The notes beneath the pieces were generated by a model. The model had not been told where the DNA came from and ran no database searches. It saw nothing but the letters and a program-made list of their open reading frames with translations. From NCBI RefSeq assembly GCF_000422945.1, contig NZ_AUHA01000002.1, positions 248,001 through 312,000 on the forward strand: DNA of 64,000 nucleotides, given 5' to 3'. Source of the DNA: Daejeonella oryzae DSM 19973 (GTDB taxonomy: Bacteria > Bacteroidota > Bacteroidia > Sphingobacteriales > Sphingobacteriaceae). Position numbers and translations under genes: made by a program. The stretch's first letter is position 1. Every line of letters starts with the position of its first letter. This document shows positions 9,635-18,719 of this stretch, in pieces.

Positions 9635-11875
9635 ATGCTTTCAAAATATTTAACGGCTTTATTAACTAGCTTCCTAAGTATATTTCTGATTTCGAGTTCG
9701 TTTGCCCAAGGTCCTCCTGATGATGATCACATTAATTTGCAATTAAAATGGCGCCATCAATTTCAGTTTGCAGGTTATTATGCAGCGGTTAAAAAAGGAT
9801 ATTATAAAAAAGCAGGTCTCCGTGTGCACATCATTGAGGGAAATGAAAGAAGACCTCCTGTACCTGCTGTTCTGAACGGCAATGCAGAATATGGAATAAC
9901 AGGGTCTGATTTAATCGACTCCTATATTGCAGGAAAGCCCGTTGTGGTTTTATCTGTCATTTACCAGCATTCTCCATATGTTATCCTCTCGCTGGCTGAT
10001 AAAAATATCCGTACCCCTTCTGATCTGGCAGGCAAAACCATTATGGCATCCAATGATCAGGGCTGGCTAATCATCAAATCATTGTTTTTGCACGAGGGTA
10101 TTTCTTTAGAATCTCTTAAAGTGACCAATCATTCATGGAACAACAATGACCTGATTAATGGAAGAACAGATGCAATTACTGCCTACAGTACTGTAGAACC
10201 TCATCAGTTCCGGAATAAGGGATATAAGGTAAATATACTCCGACCGGTTGATTATGGCATTGATTTGTATGGAGATTTAATTTTCACCACCCAAAATGAA
10301 ATTGAAAAAAATCCGCAACGGGCCGAAAAATTTAAGAATGCCAGTAACCTGGGATGGAATTACGCCATGAGCCACGTAGACGAAATGGTGGATTATATTT
10401 TAACTCTTCCCGGAGTTAAAGAACGAGGCTTAACCCGCGAACTCCTACTTTCAGAAGCAGAGGAAAGCAGAAAGTACATTCTGCCTGATCTGGTTGACAT
10501 TGGGCATACCAATCCGGGAAGATGGGAAAGAATATTAAATATTTATAAGAATCTGGGGATGGCTGATAAGAGAATTACCCTGGATAAATTTCTGTATGAT
10601 CCTACCCGTACGACTAAAAAATGGTTAAAGGTTGCAACCTATTCCTCCCTGGGGGCATTATTCGTAATTTTCTTTATTGTTGTACACAATCATAATCTTC
10701 AGAAAAAAGTTAAACTCAAAACTTCAGAGCTTACAGAAGAGAATAAACAAAGGCAGGAGGCAGAACAATCTGCGCAAACCAATAAAATACTTTATGACAC
10801 GGCCGTAGAGGGTGCAGGCTTAGGCGTTTTAACCTGGGAGATTCCAAGCAAAATAATTAATTATAATAATCAGTGGGCCGCATTGCTGGGATATGACCGC
10901 ACGGAAATAACACATCACTCAAAAACCTGGTTCTCAAAAATTCACCCTGAGGACAGGGATGCAGTAAAATCAAAAATCAATGTATTTCTGAAAAGCGGGG
11001 ATGACTTCGATAAATTTGAACATCGGCTGCAAACAAAATCAGGAAACTGGAAATGGATTCTGGCATTTATAAAAGTTCAGGAACGGAATGATACGGGCAA
11101 GCCCATAAAAATTTCTGGAGTTCATGTAGATATAGACGACATTAAGTCGCGGCAATTTCAACTTCAAAAACTAACATCAGAATTATTATCTACCAATATC
11201 GAACTTGAAAAATTTGCCTACATCACTTCCCATAATTTAAGAGCGCCGGCAGTAAATCTGTTAAGCTTATCAGAGCTGTATAATTATGACGACCCGGCAG
11301 ATGAATTTAATACTGAGCTGGCCAGAAGAATTAATACATCCAGCATTCAGCTGAATAATACCTTGAATGATCTTATTGATGTTGTATCCAATAAGCCTGA
11401 AAATACGGAATTTAAACAGGAACTCAATCTAACAGAAGAATGTAATTCTGTATTAAATTCCATAGATTGCCTCATTAAATTAAACGAAGTTCAAATAGAA
11501 TTAGATTTTGAAAAACTGCCGTTTGTGCTTTATTCAAGAAAAGTGCTGCACAGTATCATTCTTAATATGGTAACTAATTCAATTAAATACCGTTCTGAAC
11601 AAAGACTGGCAAATATAAAAATCCGTAGTTATGAATCTGAAGGAATTAAGTTTATTGAATTTAAGGATAACGGACAGGGCATAGACCTGACTAAGTACGG
11701 ATCTAAAATATTTGGCTTTTACCAGCGCTTTCATTTAAATATTGAGGGTAAGGGATTAGGTTTATTTGTAGTAAAAACTCAGGTTGAGTCTATGAACGGA
11801 AGTATAACTGTTACCAGCGAACCCGGCACAGGTTCTGTTTTTACCATTGCATTTAACAAATTAAAAACAGTATGA
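9635..11875 (+). CDS. Sensor histidine kinase with periplasmic THI5/NMT1-type binding domain (paralogue 2)
   Basis: This 746-residue protein has the same order of parts as the kinase at 6599. There is a signal peptide ending SSFAQ and a THI5/NMT1-type domain (LKWRHQFQFAGYYAAVKKGY, SNDQGWLIIKSLF). One membrane helix follows near residues 330-350, then PAS, the phospho-accepting H533 in ITSHNLRAPAVNL, and an ATPase domain ending GKGLGLFVVKTQVESMNG. The two proteins align along their full length, so they arose by duplication. Binding-domain residues differ more than the conserved blocks, which would allow different ligands (inference). Its stop codon overlaps the start of the receiver gene (ATGA), which fits translational coupling and marks that receiver as its likely partner. 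Confidence 0.9.
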   Translation: MLSKYLTALLTSFLSIFLISSSFAQGPPDDDHINLQLKWRHQFQFAGYYAAVKKGYYKKAGLRVHIIEGNERRPPVPAVLNGNAEYGITGSDLIDSYIAGKPVVVLSVIYQHSPYVILSLADKNIRTPSDLAGKTIMASNDQGWLIIKSLFLHEGISLESLKVTNHSWNNNDLINGRTDAITAYSTVEPHQFRNKGYKVNILRPVDYGIDLYGDLIFTTQNEIEKNPQRAEKFKNASNLGWNYAMSHVDEMVDYILTLPGVKERGLTRELLLSEAEESRKYILPDLVDIGHTNPGRWERILNIYKNLGMADKRITLDKFLYDPTRTTKKWLKVATYSSLGALFVIFFIVVHNHNLQKKVKLKTSELTEENKQRQEAEQSAQTNKILYDTAVEGAGLGVLTWEIPSKIINYNNQWAALLGYDRTEITHHSKTWFSKIHPEDRDAVKSKINVFLKSGDDFDKFEHRLQTKSGNWKWILAFIKVQERNDTGKPIKISGVHVDIDDIKSRQFQLQKLTSELLSTNIELEKFAYITSHNLRAPAVNLLSLSELYNYDDPADEFNTELARRINTSSIQLNNTLNDLIDVVSNKPENTEFKQELNLTEECNSVLNSIDCLIKLNEVQIELDFEKLPFVLYSRKVLHSIILNMVTNSIKYRSEQRLANIKIRSYESEGIKFIEFKDNGQGIDLTKYGSKIFGFYQRFHLNIEGKGLGLFVVKTQVESMNGSITVTSEPGTGSVFTIAFNKLKTV

Positions 11876-12282
11876 TTAACCTTTTAGTCATTGATGACAA
11901 CGAGATTAGTAATTTTCTTTTAAAACACATGATCAGAAAAAATGAGCAGGAAATTTCTGCCCAGTTTTATGACAATCCTGAAGAAGCATTAGTGTATCTT
12001 AAAAATTGTATCCGAAGCAATCAAAATCCAGACTTGATTTTATTAGACATCAACATGCCTTTAATGACCGGCTGGGATTTGCTCGACCATTTAAGACAGG
12101 ATGGAATTGACCTTAATGAACGGATTCCGGTATATATGCTTTCATCTTCAGTTCATAAAAAAGATATGGAACTTACCCGAAATTATCCGGAAGTAATCAG
12201 TTTCATTTCTAAACCCCTAAGCCTGGAAATGCTGTCTGAAATTGTAGAAAAAACACTAAGTTCTAAACAGAGTGAATCTTGA
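11872..12282 (+). CDS. Single-domain response regulator (CheY-like receiver)
   Basis: The 136-residue protein is a stand-alone receiver. It shows the acidic pair in LLVIDDNEIS, the phospho-accepting D59 in LILLDINMPLMTGWDLL, the switch serine in YMLSSS and K114 in FISKPL. There is no output domain, so it must act through protein contacts or pass phosphate onward. It overlaps the kinase at 9635 by 4 bp, so the two should be made together. Its 3' end overlaps the convergent hydrolase gene by 20 bp. The target is unknown. Confidence 0.93.
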   Translation: MINLLVIDDNEISNFLLKHMIRKNEQEISAQFYDNPEEALVYLKNCIRSNQNPDLILLDINMPLMTGWDLLDHLRQDGIDLNERIPVYMLSSSVHKKDMELTRNYPEVISFISKPLSLEMLSEIVEKTLSSKQSES

Positions 12283-13033
12283 AAGTATCGTCGGCTGCCG
12301 ATACTTTAGCAATTGCGTTTTTCTTAGCATGATAAAACAGACAAGTCCAGTCTTCATCTGCGGCCTTGTTTCCAAATTCTATTCTAAGTTCCATTGATTT
12401 CCGTCCGTCGAAATCATATTTAGCAGCAAACTTTCTCAAAACCTGTTCGGGCTCGGGCCACACATCGCCCCCGAAGAAAATAATTTGATCGTCTTCCTCG
12501 ATCAGAAATACCTGGTGAAATTCACAATGGCCGCCCGTTAATTCGTAACTGATTTCAGAATTAAACTGCCCGCTTCCTTCAACAAAATGCACGCTGTTAC
12601 TTCGCTGAAGTACATCAAAAATTTCTGTTTTATACGATTTGGAAGGCTTGCTGTAGGCACTCTCCCACTCGCCCCGCTGAATTACATATTCGGCATTAGG
12701 GAAACTAAGCTCCAAATTTCCGTCCTTTTCAATAACCATCCCACCCGAATGATCAAAATGCAGGTGCGACATTAAAACCAAGGTTACATCTTCCGGCTTA
12801 AACCCAGCTTTCAGAATATTTTCGTGAAGAATTAATTTTCCATCCTCATTTTTAAAACCCAGTCCGGTATCCAGAACAATCAGATCATTTTTAGTTTTGA
12901 TGATAAACGGCTGAACGTAAATAAACAAAGATGCAGGCCGGTCTTCAACCTGATGTTTTGCCGGGTCAAAAGGCATAAATTTCTTAGATACATCAACAGA
13001 ATATGACCCTTCGAATAAGGCGGTAGCTTTCAA
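12263..13033 (-). CDS. Metallo-beta-lactamase-fold hydrolase
   Basis: This is a 256-residue cytoplasmic protein with no signal peptide. The MBL metal motif HxHxDH is present as SHLHFDHSGGM. A second histidine lies in GGHCEFHQ and an aspartate in FFGGDVWPEP. The family includes lactonases, glyoxalase-type thioesterases and phosphodiesterases, and the sequence does not say which. The length and the start MKATALFEGSYSVD resemble the quorum-quenching lactonase-like group, but this is weak evidence. It converges on the receiver gene with a 20-bp overlap, and it is divergent from recJ with about 50-60 bp between starts. Confidence 0.85.
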   Translation of the reverse strand: MKATALFEGSYSVDVSKKFMPFDPAKHQVEDRPASLFIYVQPFIIKTKNDLIVLDTGLGFKNEDGKLILHENILKAGFKPEDVTLVLMSHLHFDHSGGMVIEKDGNLELSFPNAEYVIQRGEWESAYSKPSKSYKTEIFDVLQRSNSVHFVEGSGQFNSEISYELTGGHCEFHQVFLIEEDDQIIFFGGDVWPEPEQVLRKFAAKYDFDGRKSMELRIEFGNKAADEDWTCLFYHAKKNAIAKVSAADDTFKIHSV

Positions 13034-13093
13034 CGTTTTTTATTGTTTATTGGGTTAAATAGTTATTTTTACGGTGTTTAGATGGGCAAATAT

Positions 13094-14806
13094 ATGCAAA
13101 AAAGATGGGTGGAAAGCGAAGTGGATTCAGTGGAGGCGATAGCCGGATTACAGGAAACTTTAAATATAAACCATGTTTTAGCTTCATTGCTCGTTAAGCG
13201 GGGCATTCATACTTTTGAAGAAGCCCGATTCTTTTTTCGCCCCGATTTGAGGCAATTGCATGATCCCTTTTTAATGGCCGATATGGAGAAAGCTATTCTC
13301 CGCATAGAAAAAGCCATTGCTGCCAAAGAAAAAATTCTCATTTACGGAGATTACGATGTCGACGGAACTACTTCTGTGGCACTGGTTTATAGTTTCTTCA
13401 AAAAACATCATTCAGAAATTGATTTTTACATTCCTGATCGCTACAGTGAAGGATACGGAATTTCTACGCAGGGCATTGATTTCGCAGCAGAACATAATTT
13501 CAGACTGATCATTGCACTTGATTGCGGAATTAAATCAGTGGATAAAATTGAATATGCCAACAGCCTCAATATTGATTTTATCATCTGCGACCATCACACG
13601 CCAGGAGATGAACTACCAAATGCGGCTGCAGTTTTAGATCCCAAAAGAGATGATTGTCCTTACCCGTATAAAGAGCTTTCCGGTTGCGGAATCGGTTTTA
13701 AACTCATCCAGGCCTGGTGCCAGACAAAGGATATCCCTTTTGAAAATATTCTTTGCTACCTGGATCTGGTAGCAGTAAGTATTGCATCAGATATAGTACC
13801 CATTACCGGAGAAAACCGCATTCTGGCCTGGCATGGGTTAAAAAGGTTAAATACTGAACCCTGCATGGGTCTCTCGGCTTTAATTGAGCTTGCCGGGAAA
13901 AAGGAAAGTTACACCATTACCGACGTTGTTTTTATGATCGGACCGCGAATTAACGCTGCCGGACGAATTGACGACGCCAAACATTCTGTGAATCTGCTTA
14001 TTGCTGATGATCATGCCTATGCCTATGAAAAAGGGCAAATCATTAACCAAAAGAATACCGAGAGAAAAGTGCACGACAGTTCCATTACTGAGCAGGCGCT
14101 CGCGGTTATAGATAACGATACCGAATTAATGGGCCGCAAAACCACGGTTGTTTACAACGCAAACTGGCATAAAGGTGTTATTGGAATTGTAGCCTCACGC
14201 CTAACCGAAAAATACTACCGCCCCACTGTGGTTTTAACCGAATCAAACGGACATGTAGCCGGCTCTGCCCGATCTGTTCTGGGTTTTGATTTGTACGAAG
14301 CCTTACTGGAATGCAGTCATCTGCTTGAGCAGTTCGGCGGGCACAAATATGCAGCCGGCCTGACCATGAAAGCCGAAAACATTCCTGCATTTCAGCAAAA
14401 GTTTGAGGAGGTTGTGGCCGCCTCTATTCCACCCGAATTACTCATCCAGCAAATACGCATTGACGCCGAACTGGATTTGAAAGATATCGACTCTAAATTT
14501 TATAGAATCCTGAATCAGTTTGCGCCCTTTGGACCCCAAAACATGGCGCCCGTTTTTGTATCCCGTAAGGTTAAACTTTTGGGCAAAGCCGCAGAAGTTG
14601 GTAACAAGCATTTAAAAATGTGCATTTACCAGGATAACTCCTCCCGGTTTGATTGCATTGGCTTTGGGCTGGCAGAGTTTTTACCCCAGCTGAATGCAGG
14701 CATACCTTTTGACGTGTGCTACAACATCGAAGAAAATAATTATAAGGATAAACGTTCGGTACAGTTAAATATTAAAGGAATCAGGATTCACGCATTTGAA
14801 AATTAA
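13094..14806 (+). CDS. recJ: Single-stranded-DNA-specific 5'-3' exonuclease RecJ
   Basis: RecJ degrades single-stranded DNA 5' to 3' in recombination and mismatch repair. The DHH motifs are intact: IYGDYDVDGTTS, LIIALDCGIKSV, ICDHHTPGDELPNAA and the LSGCGIGFKL region. The DHHA1 part shows GHVAGSARSV and QFGGHKYAAGLTM, and an OB-like C-terminal domain follows. From 13094 the protein is 570 residues, normal for the family. A start at 13082 would add only MGKY. I prefer 13094 because related proteins begin MQKRW. It is transcribed away from the MBL-fold gene. mutL and uvrA elsewhere in the window are further repair genes but not in the same unit. Confidence 0.95.
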   Translation: MQKRWVESEVDSVEAIAGLQETLNINHVLASLLVKRGIHTFEEARFFFRPDLRQLHDPFLMADMEKAILRIEKAIAAKEKILIYGDYDVDGTTSVALVYSFFKKHHSEIDFYIPDRYSEGYGISTQGIDFAAEHNFRLIIALDCGIKSVDKIEYANSLNIDFIICDHHTPGDELPNAAAVLDPKRDDCPYPYKELSGCGIGFKLIQAWCQTKDIPFENILCYLDLVAVSIASDIVPITGENRILAWHGLKRLNTEPCMGLSALIELAGKKESYTITDVVFMIGPRINAAGRIDDAKHSVNLLIADDHAYAYEKGQIINQKNTERKVHDSSITEQALAVIDNDTELMGRKTTVVYNANWHKGVIGIVASRLTEKYYRPTVVLTESNGHVAGSARSVLGFDLYEALLECSHLLEQFGGHKYAAGLTMKAENIPAFQQKFEEVVAASIPPELLIQQIRIDAELDLKDIDSKFYRILNQFAPFGPQNMAPVFVSRKVKLLGKAAEVGNKHLKMCIYQDNSSRFDCIGFGLAEFLPQLNAGIPFDVCYNIEENNYKDKRSVQLNIKGIRIHAFEN

Positions 14807-14928
14807 CAAGCAGCAGGATTTTAAATAACTAAAAACAGCATGCATGTGAAACTGATTTTAAAAAAATAACCTGCTGTTGCGATGCCCAAATCATACAAGA
14901 TTATCAACAAAGTATATACGCCCGATTA

Positions 14929-15663
14929 ATGATTTTAAAAGCAGAAAACCTCGTTAAAAAGTACAAACAGCGAACGGTTGTAGATCATGTTTCTTTCCAT
15001 GTATCGCAGGGCGAGATTGTTGGATTACTTGGCCCCAACGGAGCGGGTAAAACAACTTCCTTTTACATGATTGTGGGTTTGATAAAACCGAATGAAGGTC
15101 ATGTATATCTTGAAGATGAAGATATTACCTCTGATCCGATGTATCGCCGGGCTCAAAAAGGAATTGGTTACCTGGCGCAGGAAGCTTCTGTTTTCAGGAA
15201 ATTATCTGTGGAAGATAATATTCTGGCGGTTTTGGAAATGACCAAACTCAGCAAAGAAGAACAACGCGATAAACTTGAGCAGTTGATAGATGAGTTCAGC
15301 CTGCACAAAGTTCGTAAAAACCGTGGCGATTTGCTTTCGGGAGGAGAACGCCGCCGGACTGAAATTGCAAGGGCACTGGCTGCCGATCCAAATTTCATCC
15401 TTTTGGATGAGCCTTTTGCTGGTGTAGATCCCATCGCGGTAGAAGAGATTCAATTTATCGTTTCTCGCCTCAAACTCAGAAATATCGGCATCCTGATTAC
15501 AGATCATAATGTACAGGAAACTCTCTCTATTACAGACAGAGCCTACCTTTTAGCAGAAGGAAAAATAATGCTCACCGGCACTCCCGAAGAAATAGCTAAT
15601 AACGAAATGGCCAAAAAATTCTACCTTGGTCAAAATTTTGAACTTCGAAAGAAGAAGGCATAA
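14929..15663 (+). CDS. lptB: LPS export ABC transporter ATPase LptB
   Basis: LptB is the cytoplasmic ATPase of the Lpt machine that moves lipopolysaccharide to the outer membrane. The 244-residue protein has Walker [12 protein letters not shown] (residues 35-45), the signature [17 protein letters not shown] and Walker [14 protein letters not shown] followed by AVEEIQFIV. All of these match the LptB subgroup rather than general importers. The LptF/G permeases and LptA/C are not adjacent, which is usual in Bacteroidota. The GH3 gene follows by 20 bp, so the two look like one operon. A 122-bp gap separates it from recJ; that gap holds a long-range inverted repeat (CAGCAGG at 14811, CCTGCTG at 14870) of no clear meaning. 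Confidence 0.95.
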   Translation: MILKAENLVKKYKQRTVVDHVSFHVSQGEIVGLLGPNGAGKTTSFYMIVGLIKPNEGHVYLEDEDITSDPMYRRAQKGIGYLAQEASVFRKLSVEDNILAVLEMTKLSKEEQRDKLEQLIDEFSLHKVRKNRGDLLSGGERRRTEIARALAADPNFILLDEPFAGVDPIAVEEIQFIVSRLKLRNIGILITDHNVQETLSITDRAYLLAEGKIMLTGTPEEIANNEMAKKFYLGQNFELRKKKA

Positions 15664-15683
15664 CTTAAAATTAGTACTATCAA

Positions 15684-17198
15684 ATGACTTTAGTAAATTC
15701 CATTTTTACCTGGATCATGAAAAAAAGGATGCATCAGATTGATCTGTTCATCAAATACCCTCATGACGTGCAGGAAGAATGGTTCCAAAGCCTGATATCC
15801 ACCGCCCAGCACACTGTATGGGGCAAAGAACATGGATATGACTCTATTTATAATCAGCAGCAATTTAAAGAACGTGTTCCATTACAGAACTACGACACGC
15901 TGAAACCCTATATCGAGCGGATGATGAAAGGCGAGCAAAATGTGCTCTGGCCTTCAGAAATTAAGTGGTACGCCAAATCATCAGGCACCACAAGCGACCG
16001 CAGTAAATTCATCCCTGTAAGCGAAGAATCGCTGGAAGAATGCCATTTTAAAGGAGGCAAAGACCTTCTTTCGATGTATTGCCACAATCGTCCGAATACA
16101 AAAATATTTACCGGCAAGTGTTTGGTTTTAGGTGGAAGTCACCAGATTAACCAGTTAAACACCGACTCCAGCTATGGCGATCTTTCGGCCGTTCTGATTA
16201 AAAACCTGCCTTTCTGGGCTGAGTTTTACCGTACGCCGGATATGTCTATCGCCCTGATGGATAATTTTGAAGAGAAGGTAGAAAAAATGGCCCGTGCTAC
16301 TATCGACGTTAACGTTACCAATATTTCCGGCGTTCCAACCTGGAATATTGTATTGGCAAAACGTATTCTGGAAATTACCGGAAAAAATAATTTACTGGAA
16401 GTTTGGCCCAACCTGGAGCTTTATTTTCATGGAGCAGTAAACTTTAAGCCCTACCGAGAGCAGTTTAAAAAGCTCATTCCTTCTGAGGATATGTATTATC
16501 TGGAAACCTATAATGCCTCTGAAGGATTTTTTGGGATACAGGATCAGCCCGATTCAGAAGAAATGCTGTTGATGCTTGATTACGGTATTTTTTATGAGTT
16601 TCTACCGATGGAAGATTTCGGTAAAGAAAACCCAAAAACCCTGGGACTGGATGAAGTGGAACTGAATAAAAACTATGCAATCATCATTTCTACCAATGCC
16701 GGTTTATGGCGTTACATGATTGGCGACACCATTAAATTTACTTCTTTAAATCCTTACAGAATACAAATTAGCGGGCGTACCAAGCATTTTATCAATGCTT
16801 TTGGCGAAGAGCTGATTATTGATAATGCGGAAAAAGCATTGCAAAAAGCCTGCAATGAAACCAATGCAATTATCCGCGATTATACCGCCGGACCCATTTA
16901 TTTCGAGGGAAATAATGCCGGCGGACACGAATGGATCATTGAATTTGAGCAGCAGCCTACCGATATAGAGCGTTTTACAGATATCATGGACCAAACTCTA
17001 CGGGAAGTAAATTCTGATTACGATGCCAAGCGGTACAAAGATATGGCGCTGAGTCGTCCGCTGCTGCATGTGGCCCCCGAAAGAACGTTTTACAACTGGA
17101 TGAAAAGCCGCGGCAAGCTCGGAGGTCAGCATAAAGTGCCACGTTTAGCTAATGACCGGACCTATGTTGAAGAGATTCTTAAATTGATGAAGGACTAA
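15684..17198 (+). CDS. GH3 auxin-responsive-promoter family protein (acyl-adenylating amide synthetase-like)
   Basis: The 504-residue protein belongs to the GH3 superfamily, whose plant members adenylate a carboxylic acid and join it to an amino acid. The ATP-binding motif is visible as WYAKSSGTTSDRSKFIPVS. Later motifs include YLETYNASEGFFGIQDQP and LWRYMIGDTIKF, followed by FGEELIIDNAEKAL. It is cytoplasmic with no signal peptide. The bacterial substrates are not known to me. Its position 20 bp after lptB suggests one transcript and perhaps an envelope-related acyl or amino-acid coupling, which is inference only. A hairpin directly after the stop codon ends the unit. Confidence 0.88.
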   Translation: MTLVNSIFTWIMKKRMHQIDLFIKYPHDVQEEWFQSLISTAQHTVWGKEHGYDSIYNQQQFKERVPLQNYDTLKPYIERMMKGEQNVLWPSEIKWYAKSSGTTSDRSKFIPVSEESLEECHFKGGKDLLSMYCHNRPNTKIFTGKCLVLGGSHQINQLNTDSSYGDLSAVLIKNLPFWAEFYRTPDMSIALMDNFEEKVEKMARATIDVNVTNISGVPTWNIVLAKRILEITGKNNLLEVWPNLELYFHGAVNFKPYREQFKKLIPSEDMYYLETYNASEGFFGIQDQPDSEEMLLMLDYGIFYEFLPMEDFGKENPKTLGLDEVELNKNYAIIISTNAGLWRYMIGDTIKFTSLNPYRIQISGRTKHFINAFGEELIIDNAEKALQKACNETNAIIRDYTAGPIYFEGNNAGGHEWIIEFEQQPTDIERFTDIMDQTLREVNSDYDAKRYKDMALSRPLLHVAPERTFYNWMKSRGKLGGQHKVPRLANDRTYVEEILKLMKD

Positions 17199-17230
17199 GC
17201 AAACAGAGCATTCAGTTGCTCTTTTGCTTT
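17198..17230 (+). terminator. Likely terminator of the lptB-GH3 unit
   Basis: AGCAAACAGAGCA pairs with TGCTCTTTTGCT with one bulged base and a short loop, beginning at the GH3 stop codon. A T-rich stretch follows. The stem is imperfect, so confidence is moderate. Confidence 0.5.
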
Positions 17231-17291
17231 AATTATTTCTTTTTTCGCTGTTCTGATTTTCACGATTTTAACTCAGGATGAATCTGATTCT

Positions 17292-17666
17292 TCAATCGTT
17301 GATTTTCCAGAACGTAATATCAGGCGGGCCCGCTAAAAACAACCGCGAATCAGATATAAATTGCAGTAAGTGCGGGGTTTTCATGTGATCGCCTTTATAA
17401 TATTCCTCATTTGACCAGTGCTCATAAAGTAAGATATTAGAAGGATCTGCTGGGTCAACGTGAATATTAATTTTTACAAAATTGGGTTCGGTTTTTACCT
17501 TCGAAATTAAGTTCTTCAGTGCCGAAAGCGCTAAACTATCTTTTCCTGCCTGCGCTTTATACTTAACAAATACAATTAAGTCGGTTTTATTCTGAGAATA
17601 AGCAGTGCTTAGAGTCAAGACTGTTAAAGTTAGACTTAAAGTTAAAATCAATTGAATGCGTTTCAT
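17292..17666 (-). CDS. Exported antibiotic-biosynthesis-monooxygenase (ABM) domain protein
   Basis: This 124-residue protein has a signal peptide (about 1-25, ending TAYSQ) and an ABM-type ferredoxin-like domain: TDLIVFVKYKAQAGKDSLAL, then ISKVKTEPNFVKINIHVDPA, and NILLYEHWSNEEYYKGDHM. The pattern resembles the YgiN/quinol-monooxygenase branch. Those proteins are usually cytoplasmic, so a signal peptide is slightly unusual, although exported forms occur in Bacteroidota. No substrate is evident. It lies 39 bp downstream of the SnoaL-like gene on the same strand. Confidence 0.8.
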   Translation of the reverse strand: MKRIQLILTLSLTLTVLTLSTAYSQNKTDLIVFVKYKAQAGKDSLALSALKNLISKVKTEPNFVKINIHVDPADPSNILLYEHWSNEEYYKGDHMKTPHLLQFISDSRLFLAGPPDITFWKIND

Positions 17667-17705
17667 TATACTAATTTTAAGGTTAAAAGTATAAAACAGA
17701 GCTCT

Positions 17706-18083
17706 CTAAATCATATCTCTCAGTCTGGTAATTTTGTTGCCCGCAAACGTGAAAATAGATTTCCCCTGTAGAGTAAGTTCCTCCCCCCTGGTTAATCCAT
17801 TGGGAAAGTCCTTTGCCAGAATGGCGTGGTAATCAACTTCAATTTCTATTTCATGCTCCAGATGCTTCACAGATTTAATCCGCTGCGTACGCTCGCTGAA
17901 ATAGGTTTTAGCTATCTCGGCCTGCTGTTTAAAAGCCGCTAAACCAGATAAAGACATCGTGATTTCACCAGCTTCCATGTTTTCAAATACAATATCATCG
18001 TCAAAGTCGCAAATCATGGCATCCACTTCCAGACGATTATACGCATCGAGGTAGTTTCTGATCATTTGCTCTCGTTCGGTCAT
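17706..18083 (-). CDS. SnoaL-like (NTF2-fold) protein
   Basis: The product of about 125 residues is a small cytoplasmic NTF2-fold protein. It begins REQMIRNYLDAYNRLEVDAM and ends with LQGKSIFTFAGNKITRLRDM, the usual SnoaL-like beginning and end. Such proteins act as isomerases, hydrolases or binding proteins, and none of these can be chosen here. I start it at 18083 (MTEREQ); an in-frame ATG at 18092 would add three residues. It shares direction with the DUF4256 gene upstream and the ABM gene downstream. Confidence 0.8.
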   Translation of the reverse strand: MTEREQMIRNYLDAYNRLEVDAMICDFDDDIVFENMEAGEITMSLSGLAAFKQQAEIAKTYFSERTQRIKSVKHLEHEIEIEVDYHAILAKDFPNGLTRGEELTLQGKSIFTFAGNKITRLRDMI

Positions 18084-18149
18084 AAAATTCATCTGTACTT
18101 TTTCTGATTAATAATACATTTAGAGAGGTTTTAACCTCCTATAAATTGG

Positions 18150-18719
18150 TTAAACCCGCAACAATCCGCGAAAGGCCCGCCCTGCATAATAAGATTGCGC
18201 ACCATTATGATAAACAAATACATGACCGTATCGAAAATCTGCAAACAGTGCACCCCCGGCTTTCCGAATGTTGGAAGGCGTTTTTAGCCAGCTCGAAGTT
18301 TTATTATCAAATGGCCCGTGTTTTTGCAAAGCCCGGTATTCCTCCTCTGTTAAAAGTTCTATGCCCATTTCAGCAGCCATATCTACAGCAGAGGTTGCTG
18401 GTTTATGCTCTTTACGGGATTCCAGCCCCTGGCGGTCATAGCAAATACTTCTGCGGCCGTCGGGACTTTCTGGCGAGCAATCATAAAAAATATATTCACC
18501 GTTCTGTGTATCCAGATCGATAACATCCGGTTCACCGCCGGTTCTTTCCATCTCATTAAGAGACCACATTTTTTCGGAATCTTTTTCCAGTTTAGCTTGT
18601 ACCTCAGACCAATCCAGATCCGGATGGCGGTTCCTGTTTTTTTCAAAACGTATTTTTAAAGTACTGATAAGCTCTTTACCTTGTTCTGCAGTCAGTTCTT
18701 TTTTAATTTCAGATATCAT
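18150..18719 (-). CDS. DUF4256 family protein
   Basis: The 189-residue cytoplasmic protein matches DUF4256 as I know it. It shows HPDLDWSEVQAKLE, MERTGGEPDVIDLD, EYIFYDCSPESPDGRRS, YDRQGLESRKEHKP and the end RYGHVFVYHNGAQSYYAGRA. No enzyme activity is known for the family. The conserved C, D, H and Y residues suggest an active site (inference). It is transcribed toward the SnoaL-like gene. The 351 bp on its upstream side hold no gene. Confidence 0.85.
   Translation of the reverse strand: MISEIKKELTAEQGKELISTLKIRFEKNRNRHPDLDWSEVQAKLEKDSEKMWSLNEMERTGGEPDVIDLDTQNGEYIFYDCSPESPDGRRSICYDRQGLESRKEHKPATSAVDMAAEMGIELLTEEEYRALQKHGPFDNKTSSWLKTPSNIRKAGGALFADFRYGHVFVYHNGAQSYYAGRAFRGLLRV

Noticed and set aside
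14811-14876. Long-range inverted repeat CAGCAGG / CCTGCTG between recJ and lptB
   Set aside because: The arms are only 7 bp with over 50 nt between them and no T-run, so chance is a fair explanation.
18146-18523. Plus-strand frame of 125 residues opposite DUF4256
   Set aside because: It is antisense to the recognised DUF4256 protein and has no family match.
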